DNA from: Desulfotruncus alcoholivorax DSM 16058 | GTDB lineage: Bacteria; Bacillota; Desulfotomaculia; Desulfotomaculales; Desulfallaceae | Assembly (NCBI RefSeq): GCF_000430885.1 | Contig: NZ_AUMW01000029.1 | Coordinates: 1-45,024, forward strand | Length of the DNA stretch: 45,024 nucleotides | Direction of reading: 5' to 3' | Shown: piece by piece, positions 24,783-33,463 of the stretch | Position numbering within the stretch: the stretch's first letter is position 1 | Layout of the letters: each line of letters begins with the position of its first letter | Program-made: the position numbers and the translations under genes | Notes under the pieces: model-generated | The model's database searches: none | Told to the model about the DNA's origin: nothing | Seen by the model: only the letters and a program-made list of their open reading frames with translations

Positions 24783-26021
24783 GTGATAGCGGAAATTATT
24801 TTTACGGGAACGGAATTGTTACTGGGTCAGATACTTAACACCAACGCCCAGTATATGCAGCAAGAACTAAGCGCAATGGGCATAGACCTGTATTACCAGG
24901 TTACGGTTGGAGACAACCTTCAACGCTGTGCGGCTGCTATCAGACAGGCCTCGAAGCGGGCGGATCTGATCATAATATGCGGCGGGCTGGGCCCCACCGA
25001 AGATGATATCAGCCGTGAAGCGCTGGCTGAGGCGCTACAACTGCAGCTTGTTCAAGATCCGTTTGCCCTGACGGTTGTAACCAGGTTTTTTAAGGAAAGG
25101 GGAGTGCCCGTCTCAAACAATAATTACAAACAGGCACTGGTACCGCAGGGAGGAATTGCCGTTGATAACCCGGTGGGAACAGCTCCGGGAATAATCCTGG
25201 AAAAGGAAGGTAAAATATACATCCTGGTCCCCGGACCGCCGCCTGAGTTTGCCAAGATGGTCAGGGAAAAGATTATTCCCTACCTGTTGGGTAAAATGAC
25301 TGAGCGCTCGGGCCTGATTATGTCCAGGGTGCTTAAGTTTTGCGGTATTGGTGAGGCTTCAATGGATGAAAAACTCAGCGATCTTTTAAAAAGCTGTAAT
25401 CCAACTGTGGCTCCCACCGCCAAATTTGCCGAAGTTCATTTGAGAATCACCGCCAAAGCAAAAGGGCCGGAGCAAGCCCAAAAAATGATTGACGATATGG
25501 AAGCAAAAGTAAGGGAGCGCCTGGGATCATATATTTACGGAACGGATACTGAAACCCTTCCTTCGGTTGTTATCAGCCTGATCAGCCAAAAGAAAATGAC
25601 TTTATCCGTCATTGAGGACTTTACTGGCGGACAACTGGCCTACCAATTGTCTTCTGCCAAAGGCAGCGACGGGGTTTTTAAATCCGGCCTGGTGGTTACG
25701 GATTTAAAGGCTGTTGAATTATTAAAAAGGTGCAACTGGGGCTCCTTGCCCGCAGATTTAAAACAAAGGGCGGAATACCTGGCCACCGCTGTCAGGGAGA
25801 AGTTTGAAAGTGATATTGGCGTGGCGGTTACTATTCTAAAAGATCGAGGACAGGGCCAGGCACAAACCAGCCACAAGTTTGTCATGGCAGCCGATGTTAA
25901 CGGGGTCACCATGTCCAGGGAAATGTTATTGTGGGGGGACAGGGACGATGCGGCGCAGCGTGCCACAACAGTGACATTGATGCTAATATGGCGTTATTTG
26001 GAGCATGGAATAAAGTTTTAG
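24783..26021 (+). CDS. cinA: CinA family protein with a degenerate amidase domain
   Basis: A 412-residue CinA homologue. The N-terminal MoaB/MogA-like (COG1058, ADP-ribose pyrophosphatase) domain is intact: EIIFTGTELLLGQILNTNAQY, CGGLGPTEDD and VPGPPPEFAKM. The C-terminal part corresponds to the PncC nicotinamide-nucleotide amidase, where the family has ESCTGG with the catalytic Ser. This protein has IEDFTGG with Asp279 in that place, and the usual VAYSNxxK segment reads VVTDLKA. The amidase is therefore probably inactive. GTG 24783 after GAGGTG is preferred to GTG 24771 because CinA proteins begin directly with xxAEIIxxGTELL. Confidence 0.9.
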   Translation: MIAEIIFTGTELLLGQILNTNAQYMQQELSAMGIDLYYQVTVGDNLQRCAAAIRQASKRADLIIICGGLGPTEDDISREALAEALQLQLVQDPFALTVVTRFFKERGVPVSNNNYKQALVPQGGIAVDNPVGTAPGIILEKEGKIYILVPGPPPEFAKMVREKIIPYLLGKMTERSGLIMSRVLKFCGIGEASMDEKLSDLLKSCNPTVAPTAKFAEVHLRITAKAKGPEQAQKMIDDMEAKVRERLGSYIYGTDTETLPSVVISLISQKKMTLSVIEDFTGGQLAYQLSSAKGSDGVFKSGLVVTDLKAVELLKRCNWGSLPADLKQRAEYLATAVREKFESDIGVAVTILKDRGQGQAQTSHKFVMAADVNGVTMSREMLLWGDRDDAAQRATTVTLMLIWRYLEHGIKF

Positions 26022-26094
26022 CCAATTCGCGGCAGGATCCTCAAGTGGATTCGTCAAATTGTTACATACTTAATAGTTCTCTGGGGATGATTGT

Positions 26095-27999
26095 TTGGAT
26101 AAAATTGAATTGATCTTACCCGACGGGTCATCATATGAAATCGACAATAAACCGGGTTTGACCTATATTATTGGACCCAACGGCACCGGTAAATCCTTTG
26201 CCTTAAAAAAATTTGCCCAGGAGAATACTGACCAGGCCCTGTACATTTTACCTTCCCGTGAAGATGTGAGGCGTAATTTGAACCCGGTGGTTCGCCGGAG
26301 GAAAGATGATTTTTTAAGGGAATGGTTGTTTTATGACAGTATTTGTGAATATTGGAACAGGGCTATCAAACAGCCCGGGTTACTGGCACTGGCTTTTTCT
26401 TTTCTGGAAAGACTGGGTGTTCCCCAGAGGGTGTCAGTATGCTCCGAGGACGGTGCGGTCAGATTTTGCATGACTGATGACAAAGGATGCAAGCTGCAGC
26501 CTCACGAAGCGCCCGGGTTATTAAATTTACCCGTTTTAGGAATTGCGGTTTACGATCCAGACAGGAAGCTGGTTATCATAGATGAACCCGAACAATCATT
26601 GCATCCCCAGGCCCAGCATATTTTTGTGCAGGTTTTGCGCGAGGTTGCAAGGCTGCAGGGTAAACATTTTATCTTAATTACCCATTCACCCTCGATGGTC
26701 GATTTGCGAAACGCGGAAGATCTGGCCAGGGTGGTTTTTTTCCGCCGGCCCCAAAATTATAAGAATGCGCGTAAAGTTTTTCAAATTTCGGTTAAAGATG
26801 CCAAACAATACGCAGAACTAATTCCCGGGTTAACCACATACAAGCGCGAGGTGTTTTTTGCTGATAAGGTTATTTTGGTGGAAGGACAGCATGACCGCGA
26901 TGTGCTAATGGCATTGATCGACGCGGGAGGTTACAGCGTTTCCCTGGCAAGAACAAGTGTGCTGCCGCTGGGAGGCGTTGGTTATATGGCCAAGTATTCC
27001 GCTTTCTTTAAGGAGATTGGCGTCAAACCCTTTGTTATTTGCGACCGTGATGTAGTTTATCCATCATCTTCCATCCGCTGGTACAGCGGGCGGATGGAGG
27101 GGGAAATTTTTGACTGGCGGGGTTGGGTTAACCTGTCTTATGCCAGGGACTACGCTTTGGGGCGGGAAATCAAGCCGCCGCAGGACTTGCCCAGTTTAAA
27201 TCCTGCGGAGTTTGACCTTCTCGAGCAATTGGCGTCAGATTTGCGCCGAAAAACAAGAAGAGCGATGGATTACGTTGAAAAGAACAGGTCGATGTTGGAA
27301 GGGATTAATTCCTTTTCCGAACTGTTTAAGGAAATTGGTAAAAAAGATGAAAATCTGGACTACCGTGAATACAGGGCTTTCCATTTCCTGATGACGGTGG
27401 TTTTAAACCATCAAGACTGGGCGGGTAGCCCTGCGGAGGGCGTTTTTTCGGAAATGCGCTCAGCTTATGATAAAATGGAGGCTCAGGCTGATAAGCTTGA
27501 TATCCTGATCTTAAAGCGGGGCAGGCTGGAGGATATCTACGTGCACGGCGGCCGGCTGGAGCTTTCCAAAACTGAAAAATCGCTGCGTGAGGCCGCGGAC
27601 ATAAGAAGTCTTTACAAGGGACGTAAGGAACAAATCGATATAGATTATTGCGATTTGATCAGACCCTTAAACAGCAAGCGCTTTCTCATCCGTATGAATA
27701 ACGGAATCCCCCATGAGGCGGCAGCGGTGCTATCAGGCAAAATCCACGAGATATACGATTTCCTATTTGGTGACGGCCAGTTAATTGATCGGATAGCTAT
27801 ATTGGAAAACAGCGGTAAATTAGAGGAAATTTCTTCCGGAGCCAGGCTGGTGGAATATCTACCGCAGGACAGCCCAACTCAGGTAACTTTGGAAATCCCT
27901 CTTTTAAAAGGTTATCTTGGCGATGACGGTCGGATAACCATGTCAGCGCATAGCCGGCCCGAGGTATTTAAACTTCTTTACAGGGGGTCGTCCAAGTGA
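26095..27999 (+). CDS. OLD-type ATPase-TOPRIM nuclease-like protein, solitary
   Basis: A 634-residue protein combining an ABC/SMC-like ATPase with a TOPRIM domain. Walker A is GPNGTGKS (27-34), Walker B VIIDEPEQSLHP (near 160-171, Asp163 and Glu164), and the H-loop LITHSPS. The TOPRIM begins at VILVEGQHDRDVL (Glu263) and has the acidic pair in ICDRDVV (Asp317, Asp319). The following 300 residues are helical and unfamiliar. This layout is that of OLD-family endonucleases, including GajA of Gabija. Only about 125 residues lie between the Walker motifs, so the ATPase is compact. No GajB-like helicase or reverse transcriptase is adjacent. TTG start follows GGGGA by 7 bases. Phage defence or DNA repair is possible but unproven. 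Confidence 0.85.
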   Translation: MDKIELILPDGSSYEIDNKPGLTYIIGPNGTGKSFALKKFAQENTDQALYILPSREDVRRNLNPVVRRRKDDFLREWLFYDSICEYWNRAIKQPGLLALAFSFLERLGVPQRVSVCSEDGAVRFCMTDDKGCKLQPHEAPGLLNLPVLGIAVYDPDRKLVIIDEPEQSLHPQAQHIFVQVLREVARLQGKHFILITHSPSMVDLRNAEDLARVVFFRRPQNYKNARKVFQISVKDAKQYAELIPGLTTYKREVFFADKVILVEGQHDRDVLMALIDAGGYSVSLARTSVLPLGGVGYMAKYSAFFKEIGVKPFVICDRDVVYPSSSIRWYSGRMEGEIFDWRGWVNLSYARDYALGREIKPPQDLPSLNPAEFDLLEQLASDLRRKTRRAMDYVEKNRSMLEGINSFSELFKEIGKKDENLDYREYRAFHFLMTVVLNHQDWAGSPAEGVFSEMRSAYDKMEAQADKLDILILKRGRLEDIYVHGGRLELSKTEKSLREAADIRSLYKGRKEQIDIDYCDLIRPLNSKRFLIRMNNGIPHEAAAVLSGKIHEIYDFLFGDGQLIDRIAILENSGKLEEISSGARLVEYLPQDSPTQVTLEIPLLKGYLGDDGRITMSAHSRPEVFKLLYRGSSK

Positions 28000-28046
28000 G
28001 CAAAATATAGACCCCCTGTCGATGCAGCGCGCACAGCGTGATCTAT

Positions 28047-28129
28047 GTAGGGTCGGACGACCCTGTCCGCCCGCGTTATGACCCACATTGGACATCGGGA
28101 AGCGGGCGGACAGGGTCGTCCGACCCTAC
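28047..28129. repeat. Large perfect inverted repeat (REP-like)
   Basis: Two perfectly complementary 28-base arms (28047-28074 and 28102-28129) surround a 27-base centre. Arms begin GTAGGGTCGGACGACCCTGT and end CCGCCCGC. It lies between convergent genes and shares its core with the copy at 21320-21363. It could also act as a bidirectional terminator. Confidence 0.88.
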
Positions 28130-28144
28130 GAATGCGGACAGCTC

Positions 28145-28351
28145 TCAGTCGTCTATTATATTTTCCAACTCTTCTTTGGCCAATTCACCTAAACTTACAT
28201 CCCCTTTCTTCCGGTCGTCCAGCGGCGCAGGAGGGGTCATTCTACCGGGGATTCTGTGTGCTACCCGGGAATCCTGTTCCAAGTGGTCCTTTCCTGCCAG
28301 CATGTAATCCGCATCTAATCCAAATGGAACAGTTCTTTTATCATTTTCCAA
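28145..28351 (-). CDS. Small hypothetical protein, charged
   Basis: A 68-residue soluble protein starting MENDKRTVPFGLDADYML, with an acidic C-terminus (GELAKEELENIIDD). TTG 28351 follows GAGG by 8 bases and is preferred to ATG 28405, which has no ribosome site. I do not recognise the family. It is divergent from spoVT and ends beside the large inverted repeat. Confidence 0.6.
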   Translation of the reverse strand: MENDKRTVPFGLDADYMLAGKDHLEQDSRVAHRIPGRMTPPAPLDDRKKGDVSLGELAKEELENIIDD

Positions 28352-28517
28352 ATAAATCACCTCATTTATATTTTGTGACAAATGAAAGAAATTATAATTT
28401 TTCATTTAACCGATAAAATTTGCATATATTGCCAGGTTTTTTTATGGTATTTCGTAAATACTTTTTATCAAACGGCAAAATAATAAATTACTAAAACTAA
28501 AAGGAGGAATGAGTTTT

Positions 28518-29057
28518 GTGAAGCCCACAGGAATAGTCAGAAGAATTGACGAATTGGGCCGCGTTGTTATTCCCAAGGAAATTAGGCGCACAATGAGAAT
28601 CCGCGACGGTGAACCTCTTGAGATCTACGTTGACAGGGAAGGAGAAGTTATTTTAAAGAAATATGCCCCTATCAACGACCTTGGTCAATTTGCCAAGGAA
28701 TACACCGAATCTCTCAATGAAGTTCTTGGGCATGTAGTATGTGTTGCCGATAAAGATGAGATAATTGCTGTTACCGGACGCTATAAGAAAGAGCTGCTGA
28801 ATAAGTCCATTGGCAGTGCGATAACAGATATAATCAATAGTCGTGAAAGTAAAGTTATTAACCAAGAACATAGTATAACCGATGATCAGTTCGTGTTTTC
28901 AAGTAGCGTGGTATCACCTATTATTGCTAATGGTGAATCGATTGGAGCGGTGATTATTACCACAAAGGAAGCCGGAGTAAAAATGGGAGACCTTGAAAAC
29001 AAGCTCGCTTCTACAGCAGCGTCTTTTCTAGCCAAGCAAATGGAATCGTCAAGGTAA
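28518..29057 (+). CDS. spoVT: Stage V sporulation protein T
   Basis: A forespore transcription regulator. The N-terminal AbrB-type swapped-hairpin DNA-binding domain is clear (KPTGIVRRIDELGRVVIPKE, then GEPLEIYVDREGEVILKKY) and the rest is a GAF-like C-terminal domain. The length of 179 residues matches the B. subtilis protein. ATG 28509 is only one base after AAGGAGG. GTG 28518, ten bases away, gives the family's normal N-terminus MKxTGIVRR. A terminator follows. This is good evidence for an endospore-former. Confidence 0.95.
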   Translation: MKPTGIVRRIDELGRVVIPKEIRRTMRIRDGEPLEIYVDREGEVILKKYAPINDLGQFAKEYTESLNEVLGHVVCVADKDEIIAVTGRYKKELLNKSIGSAITDIINSRESKVINQEHSITDDQFVFSSSVVSPIIANGESIGAVIITTKEAGVKMGDLENKLASTAASFLAKQMESSR

Positions 29058-29089
29058 AAATTTAGAATATTCAGAATGTTTATTATGTG

Positions 29090-29119
29090 TGCTTGATAAT
29101 TTACTCAAGCATCTTTTTT
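29090..29119 (+). terminator. Terminator of spoVT
   Basis: Stem TGCTTGA/TCAAGCA with an 8-nt loop, then TC and six T residues. Confidence 0.85.
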
Positions 29120-29211
29120 GTGCAATTTTTGTTTTTTAAAAAAAGCTGGCTTAGGCAAAAAAAATAAGGTAACTTTAATAATATAGATGTGAATTATAAG
29201 GAGAGAGACTG

Positions 29212-29850
29212 ATGAACCGAACATTTAAAGAAGATGTTCTTATTTTTTTAAAGGAGCGAAAGTTAAATGAACTGGCTGATGTAATAATTAAGAAAAAAAG
29301 CCAGATTAAAAATTTACTAAGATTATTATACAGCACTGATGCCATTATACGCTGGAGGGCAATCGAAGCCGTTGGCGTGGTTGTGGACAAACTGGTTGAT
29401 ATTGATTATGAGGCTGCCCGGAACATTATACGTTCAATGTTCTGGTCGATTAACGACGAGTCCGGCGGTATAGGATGGAGTGCTCCTGAGTGTATAGGTG
29501 AAATTATTTACCGCAGGCCAAAAGAATTTAGTGAATTCGCCTCTATTATTATCTCCAATACAGATGAAGAGATGCTTCTGCGCGGTGTTTTATGGGCTGC
29601 AGGAAGAATAGCCCAGGCTGAACCGGAACTGGTAAGGAGTTTTGTCCCCGAACTAATTAAATACATAGATGATCCAGATCCGGTGGTGAGAGGGTATACG
29701 CTGAGGCTTTTACATATAATTGGGGAAAAGGCTCCATTTGACAATAATAGTTATTTACTGGGGGACACAAGCATCGTGCCTGTTTATGAAAACGGAATTT
29801 TAAAGGAAGTTTCAGTTGCCGAACTGGCACGTTTACTTTGTAAATGTTGA
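29212..29850 (+). CDS. HEAT-repeat protein of the DVU0298 type
   Basis: A 212-residue all-helical protein resembling the DVU0298 family of HEAT-like proteins seen in sulfate reducers and other anaerobes. Repeated units include IIRWRAIEAVGVVVDKL near 45, EEMLLRGVLWAAGRIAQAEP near 120 and PDPVVRGYTLRLLHIIGE near 155. A conserved GIGWSAPECIGEII lies near 87. It probably serves as a protein-protein scaffold, and its partner is unknown. AGGAGAG lies before the ATG. Spacing to spoVT (terminator) and to the spore protein gene suggests a separate unit. Confidence 0.8.
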   Translation: MNRTFKEDVLIFLKERKLNELADVIIKKKSQIKNLLRLLYSTDAIIRWRAIEAVGVVVDKLVDIDYEAARNIIRSMFWSINDESGGIGWSAPECIGEIIYRRPKEFSEFASIIISNTDEEMLLRGVLWAAGRIAQAEPELVRSFVPELIKYIDDPDPVVRGYTLRLLHIIGEKAPFDNNSYLLGDTSIVPVYENGILKEVSVAELARLLCKC

Positions 29851-29935
29851 AAAGGAGAAAATTTTTATTTTAACCGATTTATTACCATTTTATAACTCAG
29901 AAAAAAGGACATTATAATTGTTGGAGGTGAATCAC

Positions 29936-30205
29936 ATGTCAAAAGAATTTTTAAATAAACTTAAGTTTTCTGTGATTCAGGAACTCCCGGAATTTTCAGG
30001 AATAGTTAACGAGGGACAGTATCAACAGAGGCTAAATGACTTTAAGTTTGAAGTGGCTAGAGAAGTCGGTATTTCCTTATCCAGAGGCTATAATGGAAAC
30101 TTGAAGTCAAAAGATGCCGGGGTGATCGGCGGACACATTGGAGGCAAAATTGGCGGCCACATGGTAAGAGAAATGATAAGGGCATATGAGGCCTCTTTAA
30201 CTTAG
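29936..30205 (+). CDS. Alpha/beta-type small acid-soluble spore protein
   Basis: An 89-residue SASP that coats and protects DNA in the dormant spore. The conserved helices appear as FKFEVAREVGISL and GGHMVREMIRAYE. An insert rich in Gly (VIGGHIGGKIGG) precedes the second helix, where ordinary SASPs have a single VGG turn. The N-terminus is extended by about 30 residues (VIQELPEFSGIVNEGQYQQR). ATG 29936 is 7 bases after GGAGG. It should be transcribed in the forespore, though I did not identify a sigma-G promoter with confidence. Confidence 0.9.
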   Translation: MSKEFLNKLKFSVIQELPEFSGIVNEGQYQQRLNDFKFEVAREVGISLSRGYNGNLKSKDAGVIGGHIGGKIGGHMVREMIRAYEASLT

Positions 30206-30215
30206 TTTCGGAGGG

Positions 30216-30237
30216 AGGGCGGATAACCGCCCTTTTT
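30216..30237 (+). terminator. Terminator of the SASP gene
   Basis: Stem AGGGCGG/CCGCCCT with a 4-nt ATAA loop followed by T residues, 11 bases after the stop. Confidence 0.9.
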
Positions 30238-30308
30238 CTATGCGATAAATACGCTAAACCGGGGATCACCTCGTTAGTCTCGTTTTGATTAACTGAAACA
30301 TAAAATAC

Positions 30309-30340
30309 TTTACAAATGTTGTTTGATATTATAATATTCA
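30309..30340 (+). promoter_or_regulatory. Promoter and likely operator of the metal-efflux operon
   Basis: A TTTACA (30309-30314) and TATAAT (30330-30335) are 15 bases apart. The -10 sits within an A/T palindrome, TATTATAATA, flanked by TTTGA and TTCAA. The pattern resembles CadC-type operators, which overlap the promoter. It lies 30-60 bases before the regulator gene. Confidence 0.55.
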
Positions 30341-30369
30341 AGTAAACGTTTTAATGATAGGGTGATCTA

Positions 30370-30735
30370 ATGGCTGAGTCTGATAAACACGTTTGCGAGA
30401 TTTTTTGTTTTGATGAGGAAAAAGTAAACCGTATTAAACGGGAAGTGACAGTGACAGAAGGTCTGGGTCAAATCTTCAAAGCTCTTGGGGATGAGACCAG
30501 AATCAAAATAATTTATGCGCTATCCCGTGAAGAATTATGTGTCTGCGATGTGGCGCAAATTATAGATGCAACAGTGGCAGCAGCATCACATCACCTGCGG
30601 TTGTTAAAAAACCAGGGGCTGGCAAAAAGCCGAAAACAAGGGAAAATGGTTTTTTATTCTTTAAAGGATGAATGTATTAAAACAATTGTTGAAACTGCCC
30701 TGCATCATTTAAAAGGAGAATACTGTAAGGCTTAG
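30370..30735 (+). CDS. cadC: ArsR/SmtB-family metal-sensing repressor, CadC-like
   Basis: A 121-residue winged-helix repressor that should release the operator on binding Cd, Pb or Zn. Cys9 and Cys13 in the N-terminal arm (CEIFC) and Cys57 and Cys59 in LCVCD form the alpha3N thiolate site of CadC. The recognition helix lies in ATVAAASHHLRLLKNQGL. It is 32 bases upstream of the P-type ATPase and in the same direction, the usual cadCA arrangement. The palindromic promoter immediately upstream suggests autoregulation. Confidence 0.9.
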   Translation: MAESDKHVCEIFCFDEEKVNRIKREVTVTEGLGQIFKALGDETRIKIIYALSREELCVCDVAQIIDATVAAASHHLRLLKNQGLAKSRKQGKMVFYSLKDECIKTIVETALHHLKGEYCKA

Positions 30736-30767
30736 CACATGATTAGATTTTTTGGAGGTTTAAATTG

Positions 30768-33209
30768 ATGACAGAATACAATGGACATAAAAAGGTTCAA
30801 TGTTCCTGCACCGGGTGCGCAGTTATATCTCTGAATGAAATGGCCGCATCGAATGATGGGATGGAAAAAAGTAAAAATATTCAAATTGATAGCTTTCGGC
30901 TTGCCGGACTGGACTGTACGGATTGTGCTGCCAAATTGGAAAAGTATATAGCCCAATTATCCGGAGTGCGGTCTGTGAAATTAAATTTCGGTGCCTCAAA
31001 AATGTTGGTGGAGCATACTGCCGGAACCGGCAAAATTATTAAAAGGGTGGAAGAGGCCGGTTATAGTGCAACGTTGGATGTGCCGGGCCAATCAGCGCGG
31101 AAAACAGTTTTCAGGCTATCCGGACTGGATTGCGCCGATTGTGCAGCTAAACTTGAACAAAAGATTTCTGGGATGGGAGGGGTAGAAAGCGTAATAATTA
31201 ATTTTGGCGCTGCCAAAATAACTGTATGCCATACTATAGGAGTGGCCGAAATTACCCGGGCGGTTAAGGAATCCGGCTATATAGCCGAGCTGGAAAGTGC
31301 AGCCGTTGATGGTAATAACCGCGGAACCCCTTGGCGAGACCGCAAGTTAATGCTCAACGTTCTTTCCGGTCTTTTTGTTTTGTCAGGGTTTACGGCCTCC
31401 ATGATTAGTGCGCCAAGTTCGGTTGTTTTGGTATTATATCTGGCCGCTATGCTTTCCGGCGGGCTATTTGTAGCAAAAAACGCTTACTACTCTTTAAAAT
31501 CGTTAAGTTTAGATATGAATGTTTTAATGACAATTGCTGTTGTTGGGGCTTCTGCTATTGGCCAGTGGGCCGAGGGAGCAATGGTGGTTTTTCTTTTCGC
31601 TTTAGGCAACACTCTTCAAGCTTATAGCATGGATAAAACCAGAAATTCAATCCGGGCGTTAATGGAGCTTTCGCCAAAAGAAGCATTGGTGCGTCGCGGT
31701 GGCCAGGAAATGAAGCTTCCGGTGGAAGAAATCATGGTTGGTGATATTGTCATTATTAAGCCTGGTGAAAGAATTGCCGTTGATGGCCGGGTGACTGCAG
31801 GTGTTTCAACGGTAAACCAGGCACCCATCACCGGGGAATCGATGCCGGTTGGAAAAGCACCTGGGATCGAGGTATTTGCCGGTACCATTAATGAAAAGGG
31901 CTCTCTGGAGGTAGAAGTAACCAAAGTTGCAAGGGATACGATGCTGGCCAGGGTTATTGACATGGTTGAAGAAGCCCAGGGGCAAAAAGCCCCTTCCCAA
32001 CAATTCGTGGATGTTTTTGCCAAATATTATACGCCCGCGGTTGTTGTGGCGGCGGTGGCCATTGCTGTCTTTCCATCTTTTTTCCTGGGAATGCAATTTA
32101 AACCCTGGCTTGAAAGGGCATTGATTCTGCTGGTGATTGCCTGTCCGTGCGCACTGGTGATTTCTACGCCGGTATCAATAATTTCCGCCATCGGCAGCGC
32201 AGCCCGTCGTGGCGTGTTGATCAAGGGAGGAGCTTATTTGGAAGCAGCCGGTGCATTAAAAGTACTGGCTTTCGATAAAACCGGCACTTTAACCGAGGGG
32301 AGTCCCGAGGTCACAAATATTATCGCTTTGGCAGGCTATACCAAAAAAGATGTACTCATTACTGCAGCCGCAGTGGAAAACAGGTCCCAGCACCCTCTGG
32401 CACGTGCTGTAATCAGGCATGCCGGTCAAATGGGCGTCAACCTCCCTGAAAGTAGTGGCTTTCAATCTATTACCGGAAAAGGGGCCAGCTCGGTTATTAA
32501 TGGCAAACGCTATTATACCGGTAGCCTTCGATTATTTAATGATTTAAACTTGGATACAGCTGCCGCGAAAGAAAGTCTGTTAAAATTACAAAAGGAAGGT
32601 AAAACAGCAGTTATTGTCGGATCACATCAAGGAATAATGGGAATAATTGCCATTGCCGACAAGGTGCGTTCCAACAGTGCCCGGGCCTTGGAAGATTTGC
32701 GTTCGGCTGGGATTCAAAAAATTGTCATGCTAACCGGGGACAACAAAATCATTGCCGGCAATATAGCTTCCGGCCTGAAACTGGATGCCTTCCATGCAGA
32801 TTTGTTGCCGGGGGATAAATTGGAAGTTATAAAAAAATTACAGTCACAATTTGGTAGTGTGGGGATGGTGGGTGATGGGGTTAACGATGCACCGGCCCTG
32901 GCTGCGGCAAATATAGGTATAGCAATGGGAGGAGCCGGCACGGATACCGCACTGGAAATAGCTGATATCGCTCTAATGGCAGATGACCTGGCTAAATTAC
33001 CCTACACTATTAAATTAAGCCGGTGGGCATTGAGGATTATTAAACAAAATATTGCTTTTGCGCTGCTGGTAAAAGTGGCATTTATCGCAGGCACCTTTTG
33101 GGGTTTTACCAATTTATGGATGGCGGTATTTGCCGATACCGGGGCGGCGCTGCTGGTAATAGCCAACGGTATGCGTCTTATGCGATTAAACGACAGGCCA
33201 TGCAACTAA
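30768..33209 (+). CDS. cadA: Heavy-metal-translocating P-type ATPase (Cd/Zn/Pb type)
   Basis: An 813-residue P1B ATPase exporting divalent soft metals across the cytoplasmic membrane. A Cys-rich N-terminus (CSCTGC) precedes two heavy-metal-associated domains whose metal loops both read DCxDCAAKLE rather than the usual GMxCxxC. The core has the TGES phosphatase loop, the membrane CPC motif in VIACPCALVIST, the phosphorylation site DKTGTLTEG, the HP motif in QHPLARAVIRHA and MVGDGVNDAPALAAA. ATG 30768 follows GGAGG by 9 bases. Regulated with the upstream CadC-like repressor. Confidence 0.95.
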   Translation: MTEYNGHKKVQCSCTGCAVISLNEMAASNDGMEKSKNIQIDSFRLAGLDCTDCAAKLEKYIAQLSGVRSVKLNFGASKMLVEHTAGTGKIIKRVEEAGYSATLDVPGQSARKTVFRLSGLDCADCAAKLEQKISGMGGVESVIINFGAAKITVCHTIGVAEITRAVKESGYIAELESAAVDGNNRGTPWRDRKLMLNVLSGLFVLSGFTASMISAPSSVVLVLYLAAMLSGGLFVAKNAYYSLKSLSLDMNVLMTIAVVGASAIGQWAEGAMVVFLFALGNTLQAYSMDKTRNSIRALMELSPKEALVRRGGQEMKLPVEEIMVGDIVIIKPGERIAVDGRVTAGVSTVNQAPITGESMPVGKAPGIEVFAGTINEKGSLEVEVTKVARDTMLARVIDMVEEAQGQKAPSQQFVDVFAKYYTPAVVVAAVAIAVFPSFFLGMQFKPWLERALILLVIACPCALVISTPVSIISAIGSAARRGVLIKGGAYLEAAGALKVLAFDKTGTLTEGSPEVTNIIALAGYTKKDVLITAAAVENRSQHPLARAVIRHAGQMGVNLPESSGFQSITGKGASSVINGKRYYTGSLRLFNDLNLDTAAAKESLLKLQKEGKTAVIVGSHQGIMGIIAIADKVRSNSARALEDLRSAGIQKIVMLTGDNKIIAGNIASGLKLDAFHADLLPGDKLEVIKKLQSQFGSVGMVGDGVNDAPALAAANIGIAMGGAGTDTALEIADIALMADDLAKLPYTIKLSRWALRIIKQNIAFALLVKVAFIAGTFWGFTNLWMAVFADTGAALLVIANGMRLMRLNDRPCN

Positions 33210-33334
33210 TTTTATATTTTTTTTGCCAACCCCTCCAAAAATCTGCATTTTTATGCGAATATATATATAGGTTCCAATAAATAAATATCGAAAAGAGGTG
33301 GTTACAAACTTATCGACTTAATTGATCATCTAAA

Positions 33335-33452
33335 TATTTACACCGAATCCAATTACATGGGAGCGGGGGAACCATTAATATGGGGTGAATTGCGTTTAAA
33401 GCAAGGGGCTATCTTTCGGTCCCAACCCGGCAGCTAACCCCGTAGGTGTGGA
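33335..33452 (+). promoter_or_regulatory. c-di-AMP riboswitch (ydaO/yuaA type)
   Basis: The leader carries the ydaO/yuaA signature: CACCGAATCC, then GAGCGGGGGAACCA, TGGGGTGAATTG, a short stem, TCGGTCCCAACCCGGCAGCTAACCCCGTAGGTGTGG. The outer P1 pairs TTACACC (33338-33344) with GGTGTGG (33445-33451). It sits directly before a cell-wall hydrolase, the best-known target of this riboswitch. No terminator follows, and P1 ends about 12 bases before the ATG next to the ribosome site, so control at the level of translation is likely. Confidence 0.92.
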
Positions 33453-33463
33453 AAGGGACAAAA

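Noticed and set aside
26095-28130. A Gabija or retron system built around the OLD-like protein
   Set aside because: There is no GajB-type helicase, reverse transcriptase or ncRNA beside it. Only a single gene is seen.
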